Shown: piece by piece, positions 1 through 11,095 of the stretch | Layout: each line of letters starts with the position of its first letter | Position numbering within the stretch: position 1 is the first letter of the stretch | Source: Siccibacter colletis | GTDB lineage: Bacteria; Pseudomonadota; Gammaproteobacteria; Enterobacterales; Enterobacteriaceae | Assembly (NCBI RefSeq): GCF_000696575.1 | Contig: NZ_JMSQ01000001.1 | Span: forward strand, 248,001 to 312,000 | Direction of reading: 5' to 3' | DNA length: 64,000 nt | Notes under the pieces: generated by a model | What the model saw: only the letters and a program-made list of their open reading frames with translations | Databases searched by the model: none | Told to the model about the DNA's origin: nothing | Made by a program: the position numbers and the translations under genes

Positions 1-23
1 CGGCGGCTGCCGGGTTTTTTTAT
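1..23 (+). terminator. 3' part of an intrinsic terminator (partial)
   Basis: A GC-rich arm (CGGCGGCTGCCGGG) is followed directly by seven T. The 5' arm must lie outside the window. It would end a plus-strand gene converging on ribB, which in E. coli is zupT, but that gene is not visible here. Confidence 0.4.
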
Positions 24-32
24 GCGCTACGT

Positions 33-686
33 TCAGCTGGCTTTGCGTTCGTGGGTCTGACGATACTCAACCAGATCCTCAATGGTCACCACCGGCATAT
101 CATGCTGACGAGCGAAAGCGATGCACTCCGGTGCGCGAGCCATGGTGCCGTCATCATTGGTCAGCTCGCACAGCACGCCCGCAGGCTTGAAGCCGGCGAG
201 GGTTACCAGATCGATGGTCGCTTCGGTATGGCCACCGCGGGTCAGTACGCCGCCCGGCTGCGCACGCAGCGGGAAAACGTGGCCTGGACGGTTGAGATCC
301 GATGGCTTCGCGCCGTCGGCAATGGCGGCACGCACCGTGGTGATACGGTCAGCGGCGGACACGCCGGTGGTTACGCCGTGCGCGGCTTCGATGGTGACAG
401 TAAAACCGGTGCCGAAGGAGCTGGTGTTGTTCTCCACCATCATCGGCAGGTCAAGCTGTTTACGGCGATCTTCGTTGATGCACAGGCAAACAATACCGCT
501 GCCGTGACGGATGGTCAGCGCCATCTGCTCTACGGTCATGGTTTCGGCGGCAAAGATCATGTCGCCTTCGTTTTCGCGATTTTCATCGTCCAGCACCATC
601 ACACCGCGACCGTTGCGCAGGGCGGTAAGTGCCTGTTCCACGCGCTCTGCGGAGGAACCAAAAGAAGAAAGGAGCGTCTGATTCAT
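33..686 (-). CDS. ribB: 3,4-dihydroxy-2-butanone 4-phosphate synthase
   Basis: This 217-aa enzyme matches the E. coli RibB length. It converts ribulose 5-phosphate to 3,4-dihydroxy-2-butanone 4-phosphate plus formate, which supplies the xylene ring of riboflavin in the cytosol. The acidic metal-binding segment [10 protein letters not shown] (residues about 33-42), RHGSGIVC and the [10 protein letters not shown] segment typical of RibB are all present. The ATG at 686 has a GAGG ribosome site about 10 nt upstream. It is a single gene preceded by an FMN riboswitch, so riboflavin supply should control it. Confidence 0.97.
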   Translation of the reverse strand: MNQTLLSSFGSSAERVEQALTALRNGRGVMVLDDENRENEGDMIFAAETMTVEQMALTIRHGSGIVCLCINEDRRKQLDLPMMVENNTSSFGTGFTVTIEAAHGVTTGVSAADRITTVRAAIADGAKPSDLNRPGHVFPLRAQPGGVLTRGGHTEATIDLVTLAGFKPAGVLCELTNDDGTMARAPECIAFARQHDMPVVTIEDLVEYRQTHERKAS

Positions 687-792
687 GGTAATAAAACCTC
701 AGTAAAAATATGGTTACCAGAATCAGGGCAGTCTTAGGAGTACCGCAAGCGGCATAATAATAACGTGAGCAGGCCGTAGCCTGAGCTGTGTC

Positions 793-934
793 GTTACCCT
801 CTCCCATCCGGACTTTAACCGTCGGCCCCGGAATTACACCGGATCTGCTGACCTTCAACGTTGCCATTGAAGCGCTCGCGGGCTTTCAGCTGCGCTGATT
901 TACCGCCGGTGGGGAATTTCGCCCCGCCCTGAGA
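793..934 (-). promoter_or_regulatory. FMN riboswitch (RFN element) of ribB
   Basis: Read on the minus strand, the leader starts with the conserved TCTCAGGGCGGGGCGAAA and CCCCACCGGCGGTAAA blocks. It continues through the AGCCCGCGAGCGC arm, GGTCAGCAGATCCGGTG, and ends with GGGGCCGACGGTTAAAGTCC and GGATGGGAGAGGG. These are the hallmark blocks of the RFN aptamer. It lies about 105 nt upstream of the ribB start, as in E. coli, where FMN binding lowers ribB expression. Confidence 0.95.
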
Positions 935-1119
935 ATAAGCGGGTTAACTATAACGCCATTGATTAATGGCGGCAATGCATAAGCTTCATATACTCATAAT
1001 GGATATAGCAAAAGCACGCGTATGCGCCTGAATAACGCAATGGGGACATTTCCGGTTTATCACCTGCGGATCAGGCATTACAATTAGGTTTAACACCACA
1101 TCAGCTCAGGGAAACCGCT

Positions 1120-1473
1120 ATGATTGACCCGAAAAAAATTGAACAGATCGCCCGTCAGGTACATGAGTCTATGCCCAAAGGGATTCGCGAATTCGGGGAA
1201 GACGTTGAGAAACGCATCCGCCAGACCCTGCAGGCGCAGCTGTCGCGTCTGGATCTGGTGAGCCGGGAAGAGTTTGACGTGCAGACGCAGGTGCTGCTGC
1301 GTACTCGTGAAAAGCTGACCGCGCTGGAACAGCGTCTGAACGAACTGGAAGGCCGCAGTGCCGGTACACCGTCTACCGCGAACGTCACGCCAGCCGCGGA
1401 CAGTAGCGTAACGCCTTCCGCTGCCACCAGCGCGGTGTCACCGCCCGCTATCCCGCCGGTCGATAACATTTAA
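1120..1473 (+). CDS. ubiK: Ubiquinone biosynthesis accessory factor UbiK
   Basis: This 117-aa protein corresponds to YqiC/UbiK, which assists the cytosolic Ubi complex in aerobic ubiquinone synthesis. The N-terminal amphipathic region ([19 protein letters not shown]) and the coiled coil around [15 protein letters not shown] (about residues 68-82) are the conserved parts. The tail after residue 83 is a low-complexity Ser/Thr/Pro/Ala stretch, making the protein about 20 residues longer than the 96-aa E. coli protein. It is followed by a strong terminator. Confidence 0.93.
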   Translation: MIDPKKIEQIARQVHESMPKGIREFGEDVEKRIRQTLQAQLSRLDLVSREEFDVQTQVLLRTREKLTALEQRLNELEGRSAGTPSTANVTPAADSSVTPSAATSAVSPPAIPPVDNI

Positions 1474-1483
1474 GACCGTACGT

Positions 1484-1513
1484 CTCTCCCTCATGACGAG
1501 GGAGAGCGCTTTT
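1484..1513 (+). terminator. Intrinsic terminator of ubiK
   Basis: A perfect 9-bp stem (CTCTCCCTC / GAGGGAGAG) with a 5-nt loop is followed by CGCTTTT. It lies 11 bp after the ubiK stop and separates it from the converging hldE. Confidence 0.85.
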
Positions 1514-1521
1514 GATATCTG

Positions 1522-2955
1522 CTACTTACCGCTGTTTTTCTGGATCTTTTTGATGATATTGGTCGTCGAGCAGCCGTCTTCGAAGTTAAGTACCAGCACG
1601 TCGCCGCCGTTGGCCCACACCTCTTCGCTCCCGGCAATCTCTTCCGGCTTATAGTCTCCGCCTTTGACCAGCAGATCCGGCAGGATCCCGGCGATCAGAC
1701 GCTGCGGTGTATCCTCTTCAAATGCCACCACCCAGTCCACCGCTTCCAGCGCGCCAAGCACGATCATGCGCTGTTCCAGCGGATTCACCGGACGCGTTTC
1801 GCCCTTCAGGCGTTTCGTCGATGCATCGCTGTTGACTGCCACAATCAGGCGGTCGCCGAGCTTACGGGCATTAGCGAGGTAGGAGACGTGACCGGCATGC
1901 AGAATGTCGAATACGCCGTTGGTCATCACCACTTTTTCACCGCGTTTGCGCGCAGCGGCTACCGCCTCTTTCAGCCCCGCTTCGGTCATTACCCCGAAGC
2001 CAGTCTCCGAGCGCCCACGCACGGCGTTTTCCAGTTCAACCGGCGAGACGGTGGAGGTACCGAGTTTGCCGACCACCACGCCCGCAGCGGCGTTAGCGAA
2101 GTAGCACGCCTCTTCCAGCGTGTTGCCCGCCGCAAGGGTGGCCGCCAGCACGCCGATAACCGTGTCGCCCGCCCCGGTAACGTCATACACTTCCTGCGCC
2201 AGCGTCGGCAGGTGGAACGGCTCTTTGCCCGGCTGGAGCAGCGTCATGCCCTGCTCAGAGCGGGTCACCAGCAGCGCGGCGAGGTCAAAATCGGCAATCA
2301 GCTGCATACCGCGGCTGACGATCTCGTCTTCGGTCTTGCACTTCCCGACCACCGCTTCAAACTCGGAGAGGTTCGGGGTCAGCAGCGTAGCACCGCGGTA
2401 GCGTTCAAAGTCAGCGCCTTTCGGGTCGATCAGCACCGGTACGTTAGCGTTACGCGCGAGCTGAATCATCTGCTGCACGCTGTTGAGCGCCCCTTTGGCG
2501 TAATCGGACAGCACCAGCGCGCCAATCTGCGGCAGCGCCTGGCTGATGCGCTCGTGCAGCGGCTGCGGGTCAACGCCCTCAAACCCCTCTTCAAAATCGA
2601 GGCGGATCAGCTGCTGGTTGCGCGACAGCACGCGCAGTTTGGTAATGGTCGGATGCGTCGGAACGGAAACGAAGTCGCACTTCACGTTAACGCCTGCCAG
2701 CGACTGGCTCAGCGCACGCGCCGCGTCATCGATGCCGGTCAGGCCAACCAGGCGCGAGTTCGCCCCCAGCGACGCAATGTTCATCGCCACGTTAGCCGCT
2801 CCGCCCGGACGCTCTTCAATGGTATCGACCTTCACCACCGGCACCGGCGCTTCCGGGGAAATACGGCTGGTTGGGCCATACCAGTAGCGATCCAGCATCA
2901 CGTCACCGACGACCATGACTCCTGCGCGCTCAAATTCGGGCAGCGTTACTTTCAT
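1522..2955 (-). CDS. hldE: Bifunctional heptose-7-phosphate kinase / heptose-1-phosphate adenylyltransferase
   Basis: This 477-aa enzyme makes ADP-heptose for the LPS inner core. Residues about 1-318 form a PfkB/ribokinase-type kinase, with [15 protein letters not shown] and the catalytic GAGDTVIGV. Residues about 344-477 form a nucleotidyltransferase, with [17 protein letters not shown] containing the HxGH motif. The start at 2955 (MKVTLPEF) matches E. coli HldE and has an AGGAG ribosome site; an in-frame upstream extension lacks one. It is downstream of glnE on the same strand, about 100 bp apart. Confidence 0.97.
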   Translation of the reverse strand: MKVTLPEFERAGVMVVGDVMLDRYWYGPTSRISPEAPVPVVKVDTIEERPGGAANVAMNIASLGANSRLVGLTGIDDAARALSQSLAGVNVKCDFVSVPTHPTITKLRVLSRNQQLIRLDFEEGFEGVDPQPLHERISQALPQIGALVLSDYAKGALNSVQQMIQLARNANVPVLIDPKGADFERYRGATLLTPNLSEFEAVVGKCKTEDEIVSRGMQLIADFDLAALLVTRSEQGMTLLQPGKEPFHLPTLAQEVYDVTGAGDTVIGVLAATLAAGNTLEEACYFANAAAGVVVGKLGTSTVSPVELENAVRGRSETGFGVMTEAGLKEAVAAARKRGEKVVMTNGVFDILHAGHVSYLANARKLGDRLIVAVNSDASTKRLKGETRPVNPLEQRMIVLGALEAVDWVVAFEEDTPQRLIAGILPDLLVKGGDYKPEEIAGSEEVWANGGDVLVLNFEDGCSTTNIIKKIQKNSGK

Positions 2956-3060
2956 TCCTGACTCTCCTGAGAGAATGCCCCGCGCGTCGCCGGACAAGGC
3001 CTGTTTTGCCCGCCCACCCCGCGTGGGGATTATCAAAATTTGCGCGCGATAATAGCACAG

Positions 3061-5913
3061 TTACGGCGTATCGCACGGCTCCACCAGCCATTTGCGCCAG
3101 CTTTCCCGTACCCGCTCGCGCTCCTGCGTAAACGCCTGCTGATCGACGTTCCCCGGCAGTTCCTGCAATGCCAGGTCGTGCAGCTCGTCGCGCAGCGTCA
3201 CGTAAGCATGGGTCAGCGCCCGGGCTTCGTCGTCATCCATGATGTCGTTCTGCGCCAGCAGTTCGAGAATGCGTACGTTATCGGACCAGCGCGTCAGTTT
3301 CGGCGCTTCATGGGCAAAGCGTAGCACCAGATACTGCGTGATAAATTCGATATCGGTGATGCCGCCTTCGTCGGCCTTGATATCAAAGCGGTCGCGCTGC
3401 TTGCCGCCCAGATGCGCCCGCATCTTCTCGCGCATCTCGCGTACTTCAGTTTGCAGCGTCGCGCCCTCTCGGGGCTGAGCCAGAATGTCGCGGCGGATGG
3501 CGTCAAAGCGCAGATTAAGCTGCGGATCGCCGTACACCACGCGGGCGCGCACCAGCGCCTGATGCTCCCAGGTCCAGGCTTCATGCTGCTGATAGTCGGC
3601 AAAAGCATCCGCCGTGGTCACCAGCATGCCCGCTGCGCCGGAAGGCCGCAGACGCGCATCCACTTCATAGAGAATGCCCGACGAGGTGCGAGTGCTGAAC
3701 AGGTGCATGATGCGTTGCGCCAGGCGCAGGTAGAACTGGCGACCATCGATCTCGCGATCGCCGTCGGTCATCACGTCCAGCGGGCAGTCGTGGAGAAACA
3801 CCAGGTCGAGATCGGAGCTGTAGCCCAGCTCCCAGCCGCCAAGCTTACCGTAGCCAATCACCGCAAAGCCGCGCCCTTCCCGGTCATGCAGATGACGCGG
3901 CTGACCGTAGCGCGCCACCATCTGCGACCAGGCCTGACGCACTACCGCATCGATAATCGCCTCCGCCAGCCAGGTTAAGTGATCGCTCACTTTCATCACC
4001 GGCAGCGTACCGGCAATATCCGCCGCCGCCACGCGCAGCATCTGCGCCTGCTTAAACTGACGCAGCGCTTCCAGCTGCTGCTCCTCATCCTCTTCCGGGA
4101 CGCGTAGCAGGTACTGGCGCAGCTCGTCGCGATAGGCATCGGTCGCGGTCGGCTGATAGAGCGTCGCCGGGTCGAGCAGCTCATCAAGCAGCAGCGGATA
4201 GCGCGCCAGCTGGCTGGCTACCATCGGCGAAGCAGCGCAGAGGGTGATCAGATGCTTGAGCGCGCCGGGAAACTCGGTAAGTAGCTCAAGATAGGTGGTG
4301 CGCGTAACGATCCCCACCAGCAGCGGCGTCATACGCGACAGCGGCACGTGGGCGTCGGCCCGGCTGCAGACGTCGCTCAGCAGGCGCGGCATCAGCTGGT
4401 CCAGCACCTGCCGGCCGCGCGGGCCAATGGTGCGCTTATCCAGCTCCTTACGGAAATCGGCGATCAGCGCCAGCACCCGCTCGCGTGATGCCGTATCCAG
4501 ATGCGCCAGCACCGGGGTGGAGTCCTCCACGTCCAGCGTATCCTGCCACAGCTCGCGCCAGGCTTCCGGCAGCGCATCCTCATCCGCCTGCGGCTCGTCG
4601 TCGCCGATCAGCTCGTTAAATACCTGACGCACCGCCGCCATGTGCTGCTCAAGGGTCCGGATCAGCGTCTCCCAGCTCTCGCACTGCATGCCCCACGCCA
4701 GCCGGGCACGGTTGAGCGCATCCCCGGGCAGCGTCTGGGTCTGTTCGTCGTTGATGCTTTGCAGCAGATTTTCGAGACGCCGCAGGTAAAGGTAAGCCTC
4801 GCGCAGCGTCTGCGCCTCGCCTTCGGGCAGCAGATGCAGCGCATCGATAGCCTCAAGCGTGGGCAGCAGAGAGCGCGACTGGAGCGACGGCTCACGTCCG
4901 CCGCGGATCAGCTGGAACACCTGCACGATAAACTCGATTTCACGAATACCGCCCGCCCCCAGCTTGATGTTGTCCGTCAGGCCGCGCCGCCGCACTTCCC
5001 GGGCAATCATCCCTTTCATATTGCGCAGCGACTGGATCACGCTGAAGTCGATATAGCGGCGGAAGATGAACGGGCGCAGCATGGCGCGCAGCTCCAGGCT
5101 CCAGCGATCGTCGCTATCCCCCATAATGCGGGCCTTCACCATCGCGTAGCGCTCCCAGTCGCGCCCCTGCTCCTGGTAGTAATCCTCCAGCGCGGCAAAG
5201 CTCAGCACCAGCGGGCCGCTGTCGCCAAACGGGCGCAGGCGCATGTCCACGCGATAGACGAAGCCGTCCTGGGTGGCCTGATCCAGCGCTTTAATCAGCC
5301 GCTGGCCGAGGCGGGTGAAGAACTGGGCATTATCCAGCTCGCGCCGTCCACCCCGGGTAACGCCGTTTTCCGGCCAGGCAAAAATCAGGTCGATATCCGA
5401 GGAGAAGTTAAGCTCTCCGCCCCCCAGTTTCCCCATTCCCAGGATCAGCAGCGGCTGCGCTACGCCCTCGTGATTGCACGGCGTGCCCCACTCGCGGCAG
5501 CAGGCGGCGTAGAGCCAGTCGCGGGCAGCGACGATCAGCGTCTCGGCAAGCTGACTGAGCTGCGCGAGGATCACCGGCGTCGGTAACACATCCAGCGCCT
5601 GCGCCCAGGCGATGCGCACCATGATACGGCGGCGGAACTGACGCAGGACGCGCATCAGAGCAGCCTCATCGGTCACCTCCTGCAGCGCGGCATCAAGCCA
5701 GGCGGCATAGTGCTGATGCTCGTCCGCGTGCGGCGGGTCGCTCATCAGTTCCGCAGCCCATGTCGGCCAGGCGATAACGCTGTTTTCCACAAACTCGCTG
5801 AATGCGATCACCGCCCGCGCATCGTCCGTCAGCGACGTATCCGGGAACGCCTGTGCGACGCGCTCATGTACCTTCTGCCACTGCTGTTCTAAAACCGGGG
5901 AAAGCGGGATCAT
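3061..5913 (-). CDS. glnE: Glutamine synthetase adenylyltransferase / adenylyl-removing enzyme
   Basis: At 950 aa this matches E. coli GlnE (946). It adds AMP to or removes it from glutamine synthetase according to PII state and glutamine. Two nucleotidyltransferase domains are visible. The N-terminal deadenylylation domain has [18 protein letters not shown] (near residue 160), and the C-terminal adenylylation domain has [18 protein letters not shown] (near residue 690). The ATG at 5913 has an AAGGAA site 5 nt upstream. It lies 19 bp after ygiF and is probably cotranscribed with it. Confidence 0.97.
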   Translation of the reverse strand: MIPLSPVLEQQWQKVHERVAQAFPDTSLTDDARAVIAFSEFVENSVIAWPTWAAELMSDPPHADEHQHYAAWLDAALQEVTDEAALMRVLRQFRRRIMVRIAWAQALDVLPTPVILAQLSQLAETLIVAARDWLYAACCREWGTPCNHEGVAQPLLILGMGKLGGGELNFSSDIDLIFAWPENGVTRGGRRELDNAQFFTRLGQRLIKALDQATQDGFVYRVDMRLRPFGDSGPLVLSFAALEDYYQEQGRDWERYAMVKARIMGDSDDRWSLELRAMLRPFIFRRYIDFSVIQSLRNMKGMIAREVRRRGLTDNIKLGAGGIREIEFIVQVFQLIRGGREPSLQSRSLLPTLEAIDALHLLPEGEAQTLREAYLYLRRLENLLQSINDEQTQTLPGDALNRARLAWGMQCESWETLIRTLEQHMAAVRQVFNELIGDDEPQADEDALPEAWRELWQDTLDVEDSTPVLAHLDTASRERVLALIADFRKELDKRTIGPRGRQVLDQLMPRLLSDVCSRADAHVPLSRMTPLLVGIVTRTTYLELLTEFPGALKHLITLCAASPMVASQLARYPLLLDELLDPATLYQPTATDAYRDELRQYLLRVPEEDEEQQLEALRQFKQAQMLRVAAADIAGTLPVMKVSDHLTWLAEAIIDAVVRQAWSQMVARYGQPRHLHDREGRGFAVIGYGKLGGWELGYSSDLDLVFLHDCPLDVMTDGDREIDGRQFYLRLAQRIMHLFSTRTSSGILYEVDARLRPSGAAGMLVTTADAFADYQQHEAWTWEHQALVRARVVYGDPQLNLRFDAIRRDILAQPREGATLQTEVREMREKMRAHLGGKQRDRFDIKADEGGITDIEFITQYLVLRFAHEAPKLTRWSDNVRILELLAQNDIMDDDEARALTHAYVTLRDELHDLALQELPGNVDQQAFTQERERVRESWRKWLVEPCDTP

Positions 5914-5932
5914 AGAGATTCCTTCGCCTGAA

Positions 5933-7234
5933 TTAACGTTTTCCGCTGTGCCGCCAGAACGGCTCCTGCGAAATGGCTTCGTTACGGTAATGTTCGATTT
6001 CAATGCGCTGCCCGGTTTCAATGGCGTGGCGCAGCCCTTCCCAGTTTTCCAGCCAGGGGGCGCTCACCGCGCTGTCGTAGACCCCGGCCAGCAGGCGAAT
6101 AGCGTCGGTTTCCCGCCCGAGGCGCGGCAGCTGATCGCGGTATTTGTCGCCCAGCGGGCGCTCAAAGGCGTTACGCAGTTCGGCGGCGTGGCGGGAGAGA
6201 TGGGTATCGGCGTAACGTTTGAAAGAGTCGCTGATTTTCGCCCGGGCTTTCTCATCGAGGTGCGCCTGCCAGCGGCGCGACACCAGCCAGTCGGTGAGCG
6301 CCAGCTTGGTGATACCGCTCTCTGAACCGTAAGCCAGGGTGTCGGCAGGCAGAGCCTGGGTCAGCGACACCTCATAATGGGTCAGCAGATCACGTAAGTG
6401 AGTGCTCGCTTTCCGCGGCACAATTCCGCCAAACTGCGCCAGCGCATGACGCACCAGCGCCAGGGCTTTCACCACTTCGTCTTTTGCCTGCTTCACACCG
6501 CGTACCCACAGCTCCTCGTGGTACTGCCAGTGCGCCAGCGCCATCTCCAGCGAGGCTTCCAGCGCCTGCTCAACGGTCGCTTTTGGTTTCAACTTCAGGA
6601 TGGCGAGCGGTTTGATCTGGCGCGGCGCATTGCCCTGCGCCAGATGATACCCGCGCGCCGCCTTGCTCAGGCTGCCCTGACGAATACCCGGCTCGGCCAC
6701 CAGCTGACGCGCCAGCTTCAGCAGGTCGGCGGTATTGCCTGAAAGCAACTCCAGCTCCAGCTCGCACAGCGGCTCGCTCAGCTCACCGGATTTCACTTCT
6801 CCCTGATCAAGGGCAAGCTCAATCTCGCTCTCACCGTGAGTAACCACCCACTTTTCACGCAGAAAATCGGTGCTGAACAGCGGCTGTACCGCCTGCTGTA
6901 GCGCGCTGACCTCTACGCCCTGCGGCCAGATCTCCGCCGGGAAGCGAGCCAGGTCCAGCGCGTTGCTCTCCAGCGGAATATTGTATTCCGGACGCTGATG
7001 CAGCCCGCCGACCACCCGACCGGCCGCTTTGATGGTCATTTCATAGCGATCGTTATCGCCGCGGATGCGCAGCCCCATGTCGTGGCGGCGCAGCAGATTG
7101 TCCGCTGTTTCATAGTAGGTATTGTGCAGCTGACGGGGCGCCTGATGCGCGCCGTTAAGCGAATCCAGCAGCGTGCGCAGCGCCGGAACGGCCTCATGCT
7201 GGACAATAAATTTCAGTTCAATTTCCTGGGCCAT
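5933..7234 (-). CDS. ygiF: Inorganic triphosphatase YgiF (CYTH-CHAD)
   Basis: This 433-aa protein has the same length as E. coli YgiF. The CYTH domain begins with the ExExK motif (EIELK, residues 4-8), which binds metal and triphosphate, and includes [19 protein letters not shown]. The C-terminal half is a CHAD domain, an all-helical region with conserved His, associated with polyphosphate binding. The family hydrolyses tripolyphosphate to phosphate and pyrophosphate. The start chosen is MAQEIEL at 7234, two codons inside the longest frame, to match E. coli. It heads the ygiF-glnE operon. Confidence 0.95.
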   Translation of the reverse strand: MAQEIELKFIVQHEAVPALRTLLDSLNGAHQAPRQLHNTYYETADNLLRRHDMGLRIRGDNDRYEMTIKAAGRVVGGLHQRPEYNIPLESNALDLARFPAEIWPQGVEVSALQQAVQPLFSTDFLREKWVVTHGESEIELALDQGEVKSGELSEPLCELELELLSGNTADLLKLARQLVAEPGIRQGSLSKAARGYHLAQGNAPRQIKPLAILKLKPKATVEQALEASLEMALAHWQYHEELWVRGVKQAKDEVVKALALVRHALAQFGGIVPRKASTHLRDLLTHYEVSLTQALPADTLAYGSESGITKLALTDWLVSRRWQAHLDEKARAKISDSFKRYADTHLSRHAAELRNAFERPLGDKYRDQLPRLGRETDAIRLLAGVYDSAVSAPWLENWEGLRHAIETGQRIEIEHYRNEAISQEPFWRHSGKR

Positions 7235-7594
7235 AGTCATTTACTTTTGTTCTGTCACACCGGGGAACATTCGTTGCGAACTAAATAGCCTGTGGTCTGT
7301 CAGTACTACAGGCAACTTTCGCAACGTGCGTCTGACCCAGCGTGAGGTTAGCGGGGAATGGCCTAACTATGCCCTCCCGCTACTGCCTTGACAATGGGCG
7401 ATGGCCGCGGAAAGTACCTGATTTATTTGCGTCTCGTTCCCTGCCAGCCGTCGGGGTAACGGGGTGCCACACGCAGCAAGTGGCCGGTCTCACGGGTAAA
7501 ACCTCCTGGAAGATTCTTATTCAGGTTTCAGTTTTGCATCGTCAGACTGTTGCCACTACTATCGTTCCACGCTTAACGACGACACCGACATCTG
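7235..7594. promoter_or_regulatory. Divergent ygiF/ygiM intergenic region with a nested hairpin
   Basis: This 360-bp stretch holds no convincing gene. It must contain both divergent promoters. A TTGACA at 7388-7393 is the best -35 for ygiM, but its -10 is poor. A nested inverted repeat stands out: CGTTGCGAA (7272-7280) pairs with TTCGCAACG (7318-7326), and inside it GCCTGT (7288-7293) pairs with ACAGGC (7308-7313). Confidence 0.5.
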
Positions 7595-8215
7595 ATGCCA
7601 AAATTACGCCATATTTGCTTTACCTTACTTGTGCTTAGCGTTTCAACCGTTACCCACGCCGAAGAAAAACGTTACGTTTCCGATGAACTGAATACCTGGG
7701 TCCGCAGTGGTCCTGGCGATAACTATCGTCTGGTGGGCACGCTCAATGCCGGTGAAGAAGTGACGCTGCTGCAGAGCAACGAGGCAACAAAATATGGCCA
7801 GGTTCGCGACAGCGAGGGGCGCAGCGTGTGGATCCCGCTCGGCCAGCTAAGCAACCAGCCCAGCCTGCGCACCCGGGTGCCGGATCTGGAAAATCAGGTC
7901 AAAACCCTGACCGATAAGCTCACCAATATCGACACCACCTGGAACCAGCGCACTGCGGATATGCAGCAGAAAGTGGCGCAGAGCGACAGCGTGATTAACG
8001 GTCTCAAGGAGGAGAATCAGAAGCTGAAAAACGAGCTGATTGTGGCGAAGAAGAAGGTTGATGCCGCCAATATTCAGCTGGATGACAAACAGCGCACCAT
8101 CATCATGCAGTGGTTTATGTATGGCGGCGGCGTCGCGGGCGTTGGCCTGCTGCTGGGCCTGCTGCTGCCGCACATGCTCCCAAGCCGCAAGCGTAAAGAT
8201 CGCTGGATGAACTGA
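7595..8215 (+). CDS. ygiM: SH3-domain membrane-anchored protein YgiM
   Basis: This 206-aa protein is the length of E. coli YgiM. It has a signal peptide cut after THA (about residue 22), then a bacterial SH3 domain (about 25-90: YVSDELNTWVRSGPGDNYR, VTLLQ, VWIPLGQL). A coiled coil (about 95-165) and a single C-terminal TM helix (about 171-191) followed by basic residues complete it. It should sit in the inner membrane with most of its mass in the periplasm. Its biochemical role is unknown. A strong terminator follows. Confidence 0.92.
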   Translation: MPKLRHICFTLLVLSVSTVTHAEEKRYVSDELNTWVRSGPGDNYRLVGTLNAGEEVTLLQSNEATKYGQVRDSEGRSVWIPLGQLSNQPSLRTRVPDLENQVKTLTDKLTNIDTTWNQRTADMQQKVAQSDSVINGLKEENQKLKNELIVAKKKVDAANIQLDDKQRTIIMQWFMYGGGVAGVGLLLGLLLPHMLPSRKRKDRWMN

Positions 8216-8243
8216 TTTCACGCGCTCCGTTGTTGGGCGCAAT

Positions 8244-8284
8244 AAAAAAGGGCGGCCACCGCAGGGTGAGCCGCCCTTTTTTAT
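8244..8284. terminator. Bidirectional intrinsic terminator
   Basis: A GGGCGGC / GCCGCCC stem is flanked by an A-run on the left and a T-run on the right. It can serve both ygiM (plus) and the converging Cys-rich gene (minus). Confidence 0.85.
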
Positions 8285-8319
8285 CAGGCTGAAGGGAAAA
8301 CTCCCCCAGCCGCTCGCCA

Positions 8320-8676
8320 TTACTGCACCAGCGTTGGTTCAGACGTTAAGCGAGCCAGCATCTGCAGGCAGGCATCCGCGCAGGCACGGCAGGCTCTGGC
8401 ACACTGCTGGCAGTGCTCGTTGTCGTGCCGGGCGCAAATCTCCGCACAGGCTTTGCAGATATCCACGCAGACCCGACACACCGCTATCGAAAAATCGCTG
8501 CTGAGACTGAGAAACTGGGCCGACAGGCGGCATATCGCCGCACACTGGGTATCCATGCGGATGCAGTCTTTCATCATCCCCTGATCGTCTTCCGCCAGAC
8601 AGGACGCCGCGCAGTAGTCGCACGCCGCCGCGCATGCATAGCATGTATCAATACATGCCTGAACATCTCTGTGCAT
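8320..8676 (-). CDS. Cys-rich four-helix-bundle copper-storage-like protein (DUF326)
   Basis: This 118-aa protein contains about 18 cysteines spaced along helices in CxxxC and CxxC patterns (for example CIDTCYACAAACDYCAASC near the start and CQQCARACRACADAC near the end). That spacing is the signature of the DUF326/Csp copper-storage family, whose four-helix bundle is lined with Cys thiolates binding many Cu(I) ions. No signal peptide is seen, which favours a cytosolic Csp3-like type. E. coli K-12 has no gene here, so it is an insertion relative to that genome. No CueR-type operator was identified. Confidence 0.85.
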   Translation of the reverse strand: MHRDVQACIDTCYACAAACDYCAASCLAEDDQGMMKDCIRMDTQCAAICRLSAQFLSLSSDFSIAVCRVCVDICKACAEICARHDNEHCQQCARACRACADACLQMLARLTSEPTLVQ

Positions 8677-8864
8677 ACCTCACCTCCGATTTACGTTAAG
8701 TGGATGTAATAAGTTTGCACATAAACAAGGTGTTAGCCAAACGGTACGCCGTTTTAGCGCCTGGACGGGCGCAGCACCCGCTGGCTGGCGGCTTCCCTTT
8801 TACATCGCCTTCTCCTCTACACTTACGTATTATCGTGGGCTTAATAACGACGGGAGAGTAGCAG

Positions 8865-10112
8865 GTGAAGATCTATCTGGTGGGTGGTGCAGTACGCGAC
8901 GAGCTGTTGGGCATTCCGGTTAAAGACCGGGACTGGGTCGTCGTGGGCGCTACGCCGCAGGAGATGCTGGATGCCGGCTACCAGCAGGTCGGGCGCGACT
9001 TCCCGGTGTTTTTGCATCCGCAAAGCCACGAGGAGTACGCCCTCGCCCGCACCGAGCGTAAATCGGGCCAGGGCTATACCGGTTTTACCTGCTATGCCGC
9101 GCCGGACGTGACGCTGGAACAGGATCTGCTGCGCCGCGACCTGACCATCAACGCCATCGCCCGGGACACCGACGGCACGCTGGTGGACCCGTATCACGGC
9201 CAGGACGATCTGCGCCAGCGTCTGCTGCGCCATGTCTCCCCTGCGTTCAATGAAGATCCGCTGCGCGTGCTGCGCGTGGCGCGATTCGCCGCCCGCTATG
9301 CCCATCTCAGTTTCCGCGTTGCCGATGAAACTCAGGCGCTGATGCGCAGCATGGTCGAGGCGGGCGAGCTGGAACACCTGACACCGGAGCGCGTGTGGAA
9401 AGAGACCGAAGGCGCGCTCGGTACGCGTAATCCGCAGGTGTTTTTCCAGGTGCTGCGCGACTGCGGGGCGCTGAAGGTGCTGTTCCCGGAAGTCGATGCG
9501 CTGTTCGGCGTACCGGCTCCGGCGAAGTGGCACCCGGAGATCGACACCGGCATCCACGTGCTGATGACGCTCTCAATGGCGGCAATGCTCAGCCCCGATA
9601 TCGACGTACGTTTCGCTACCCTGTGCCACGATCTCGGCAAGGGGCTGACGCCGAAGCACCTCTGGCCGCGCCACCACGGCCACGGCCCGGCGGGCGTCCG
9701 ACTGGTTGAAAAGCTGTGCCAGCGTCTGCGCGTGCCGAACGACATTCGCGATCTGGCGAAGCTGGTGGCGGAGTATCACGACCTGATCCACACCTTCACG
9801 ATCCTGCAGCCCAAAACCATCGTGAAGCTGTTCGACAGCATTGATGCCTGGCGTAAGCCGCAGCGCGTGGAGCAGATCGCCCTGACCAGCGAGGCGGACG
9901 TGCGCGGGCGCACCGGATTTGAAGCCAATGACTATCCGCAGGGCCGGATGCTGCGTGCAGCCTTTGAGGTGGCGAAGGCCGTGCCGACCAAAGAGGTAGT
10001 GGCAGCCGGTTTTCAGGGAGCGGAGATCCGCGAGGAGCTGACCAGACGCCGGGTGCGCGCCGTGGCGATATGGAAGGAAACACACTGCCCCCAGCCGCAG
10101 GCCGAGGGCTGA
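8865..10112 (+). CDS. cca: CCA-adding enzyme (tRNA nucleotidyltransferase, HD-containing)
   Basis: This 415-aa enzyme adds or repairs the 3' CCA of tRNAs. The class II nucleotidyltransferase head has [13 protein letters not shown] (about 4-16) and the catalytic DRD (residues 21-23). The nucleotide-recognition stretch includes [10 protein letters not shown] and [15 protein letters not shown]. The C-terminal half carries an HD phosphohydrolase domain (LCHDLGKG near residue 254), as in E. coli. The start is GTG at 8865 with GGGAGAG upstream. Confidence 0.97.
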   Translation: MKIYLVGGAVRDELLGIPVKDRDWVVVGATPQEMLDAGYQQVGRDFPVFLHPQSHEEYALARTERKSGQGYTGFTCYAAPDVTLEQDLLRRDLTINAIARDTDGTLVDPYHGQDDLRQRLLRHVSPAFNEDPLRVLRVARFAARYAHLSFRVADETQALMRSMVEAGELEHLTPERVWKETEGALGTRNPQVFFQVLRDCGALKVLFPEVDALFGVPAPAKWHPEIDTGIHVLMTLSMAAMLSPDIDVRFATLCHDLGKGLTPKHLWPRHHGHGPAGVRLVEKLCQRLRVPNDIRDLAKLVAEYHDLIHTFTILQPKTIVKLFDSIDAWRKPQRVEQIALTSEADVRGRTGFEANDYPQGRMLRAAFEVAKAVPTKEVVAAGFQGAEIREELTRRRVRAVAIWKETHCPQPQAEG

Positions 10113-10118
10113 CCCCAG

Positions 10119-10150
10119 GCACCGGCGGCGGTTATCACTGCTGCCGGTGC
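10119..10150. terminator. Convergent hairpin between cca and bacA
   Basis: An 11-bp near-perfect stem (GCACCGGCGGC / GCTGCCGGTGC) lies between the two converging genes. It has no clear T-run, so it may only protect 3' ends. Confidence 0.35.
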
Positions 10151-10160
10151 GGGGCGTTAC

Positions 10161-10979
10161 TCAGAAGAACACGACGTATACCGCGGCCGCCACCACAAAA
10201 CGGTAGATGGCAAACGGGATAAACGAAATACGTTTGATGAGGTGCAGGAAGGTTTTAATCGCCACCAGCGCTACCAGGAACGCCGTCACAAAGCCTACCG
10301 CGAACATCGGGAAATCGGCCATGGTCAGGAAGTGCCAGCTCTTGTAGAGATCGAGCACCGTGGCACCCATCATCATCGGCACCGCCAGCAGGAAAGAGAA
10401 CTCAGAGGCCGCATAGCGGCTTACGCCCATCAGCATGCCGCCGGAAATGGTTGCCCCGGAGCGGGAGAAGCCCGGCCACAGCGCCAGACACTGGAAGCAG
10501 CCAATCATAAACGCCTGACGATAGGTCATATCATCCAGCCCCGGCGCACGCGGCTCCTTCGGCTTCAGCACTTCCGCGGCGATCAGCAGGAAGCCGCCCA
10601 CCACCAGCGCGTACATGACGTTAATGGGGTTAAACAGGGATTTGATGGTGTCGTGGAACACCAGACCCAGCACCACGGCGGGGATCATGCCCAGCAGGAT
10701 ATGCAGCAGCGTCAGACGATTTTTGCCGGTGCCTTCATGCGGCGGATGACCAAAGTGGATGCCGATAAGCCCAAACAGGCGACGCCAGAACATCACCACC
10801 ACGGCGAGGATCGAGCCGAGCTGGATCACCACTTCAAAGGTTTTTGCCGTTTCATCCTCGAACCCCAACAGGTGCCCGACAATAATCATGTGACCGGTGC
10901 TGGAGACCGGCAGGAACTCGGTCAGGCCTTCGACCACACCGAGTATCGCCGCGATCAGCAGCGAGTGCATATCACTCAT
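10161..10979 (-). CDS. bacA: Undecaprenyl-diphosphate phosphatase
   Basis: This 272-aa polytopic inner-membrane enzyme (UppP) dephosphorylates undecaprenyl diphosphate, recycling the lipid carrier for peptidoglycan and polysaccharide synthesis, and its overexpression gives bacitracin resistance. The two family motifs are present: [14 protein letters not shown] (about 18-31) and [13 protein letters not shown] (about 170). The start chosen is the ATG at 10979 (MSDMHSLL), preceded by GAGGG. The TTG one codon upstream is less likely. Confidence 0.96.
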   Translation of the reverse strand: MSDMHSLLIAAILGVVEGLTEFLPVSSTGHMIIVGHLLGFEDETAKTFEVVIQLGSILAVVVMFWRRLFGLIGIHFGHPPHEGTGKNRLTLLHILLGMIPAVVLGLVFHDTIKSLFNPINVMYALVVGGFLLIAAEVLKPKEPRAPGLDDMTYRQAFMIGCFQCLALWPGFSRSGATISGGMLMGVSRYAASEFSFLLAVPMMMGATVLDLYKSWHFLTMADFPMFAVGFVTAFLVALVAIKTFLHLIKRISFIPFAIYRFVVAAAVYVVFF

Positions 10980-11095
10980 CAAATGACCCTCTAAAAATAT
11001 TCAAAAAGAATAAAAGCAGCGCGCTGACGCAGCGGCTGCAAAATGCCCACGCAGTATGACCCGTAACCCCACGTTTGGTTTAATGAATATGAAAA

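Noticed and set aside
4501-5586. A 361-codon plus-strand frame inside glnE
   Set aside because: It is antisense to conserved glnE catalytic domains and has no family resemblance.
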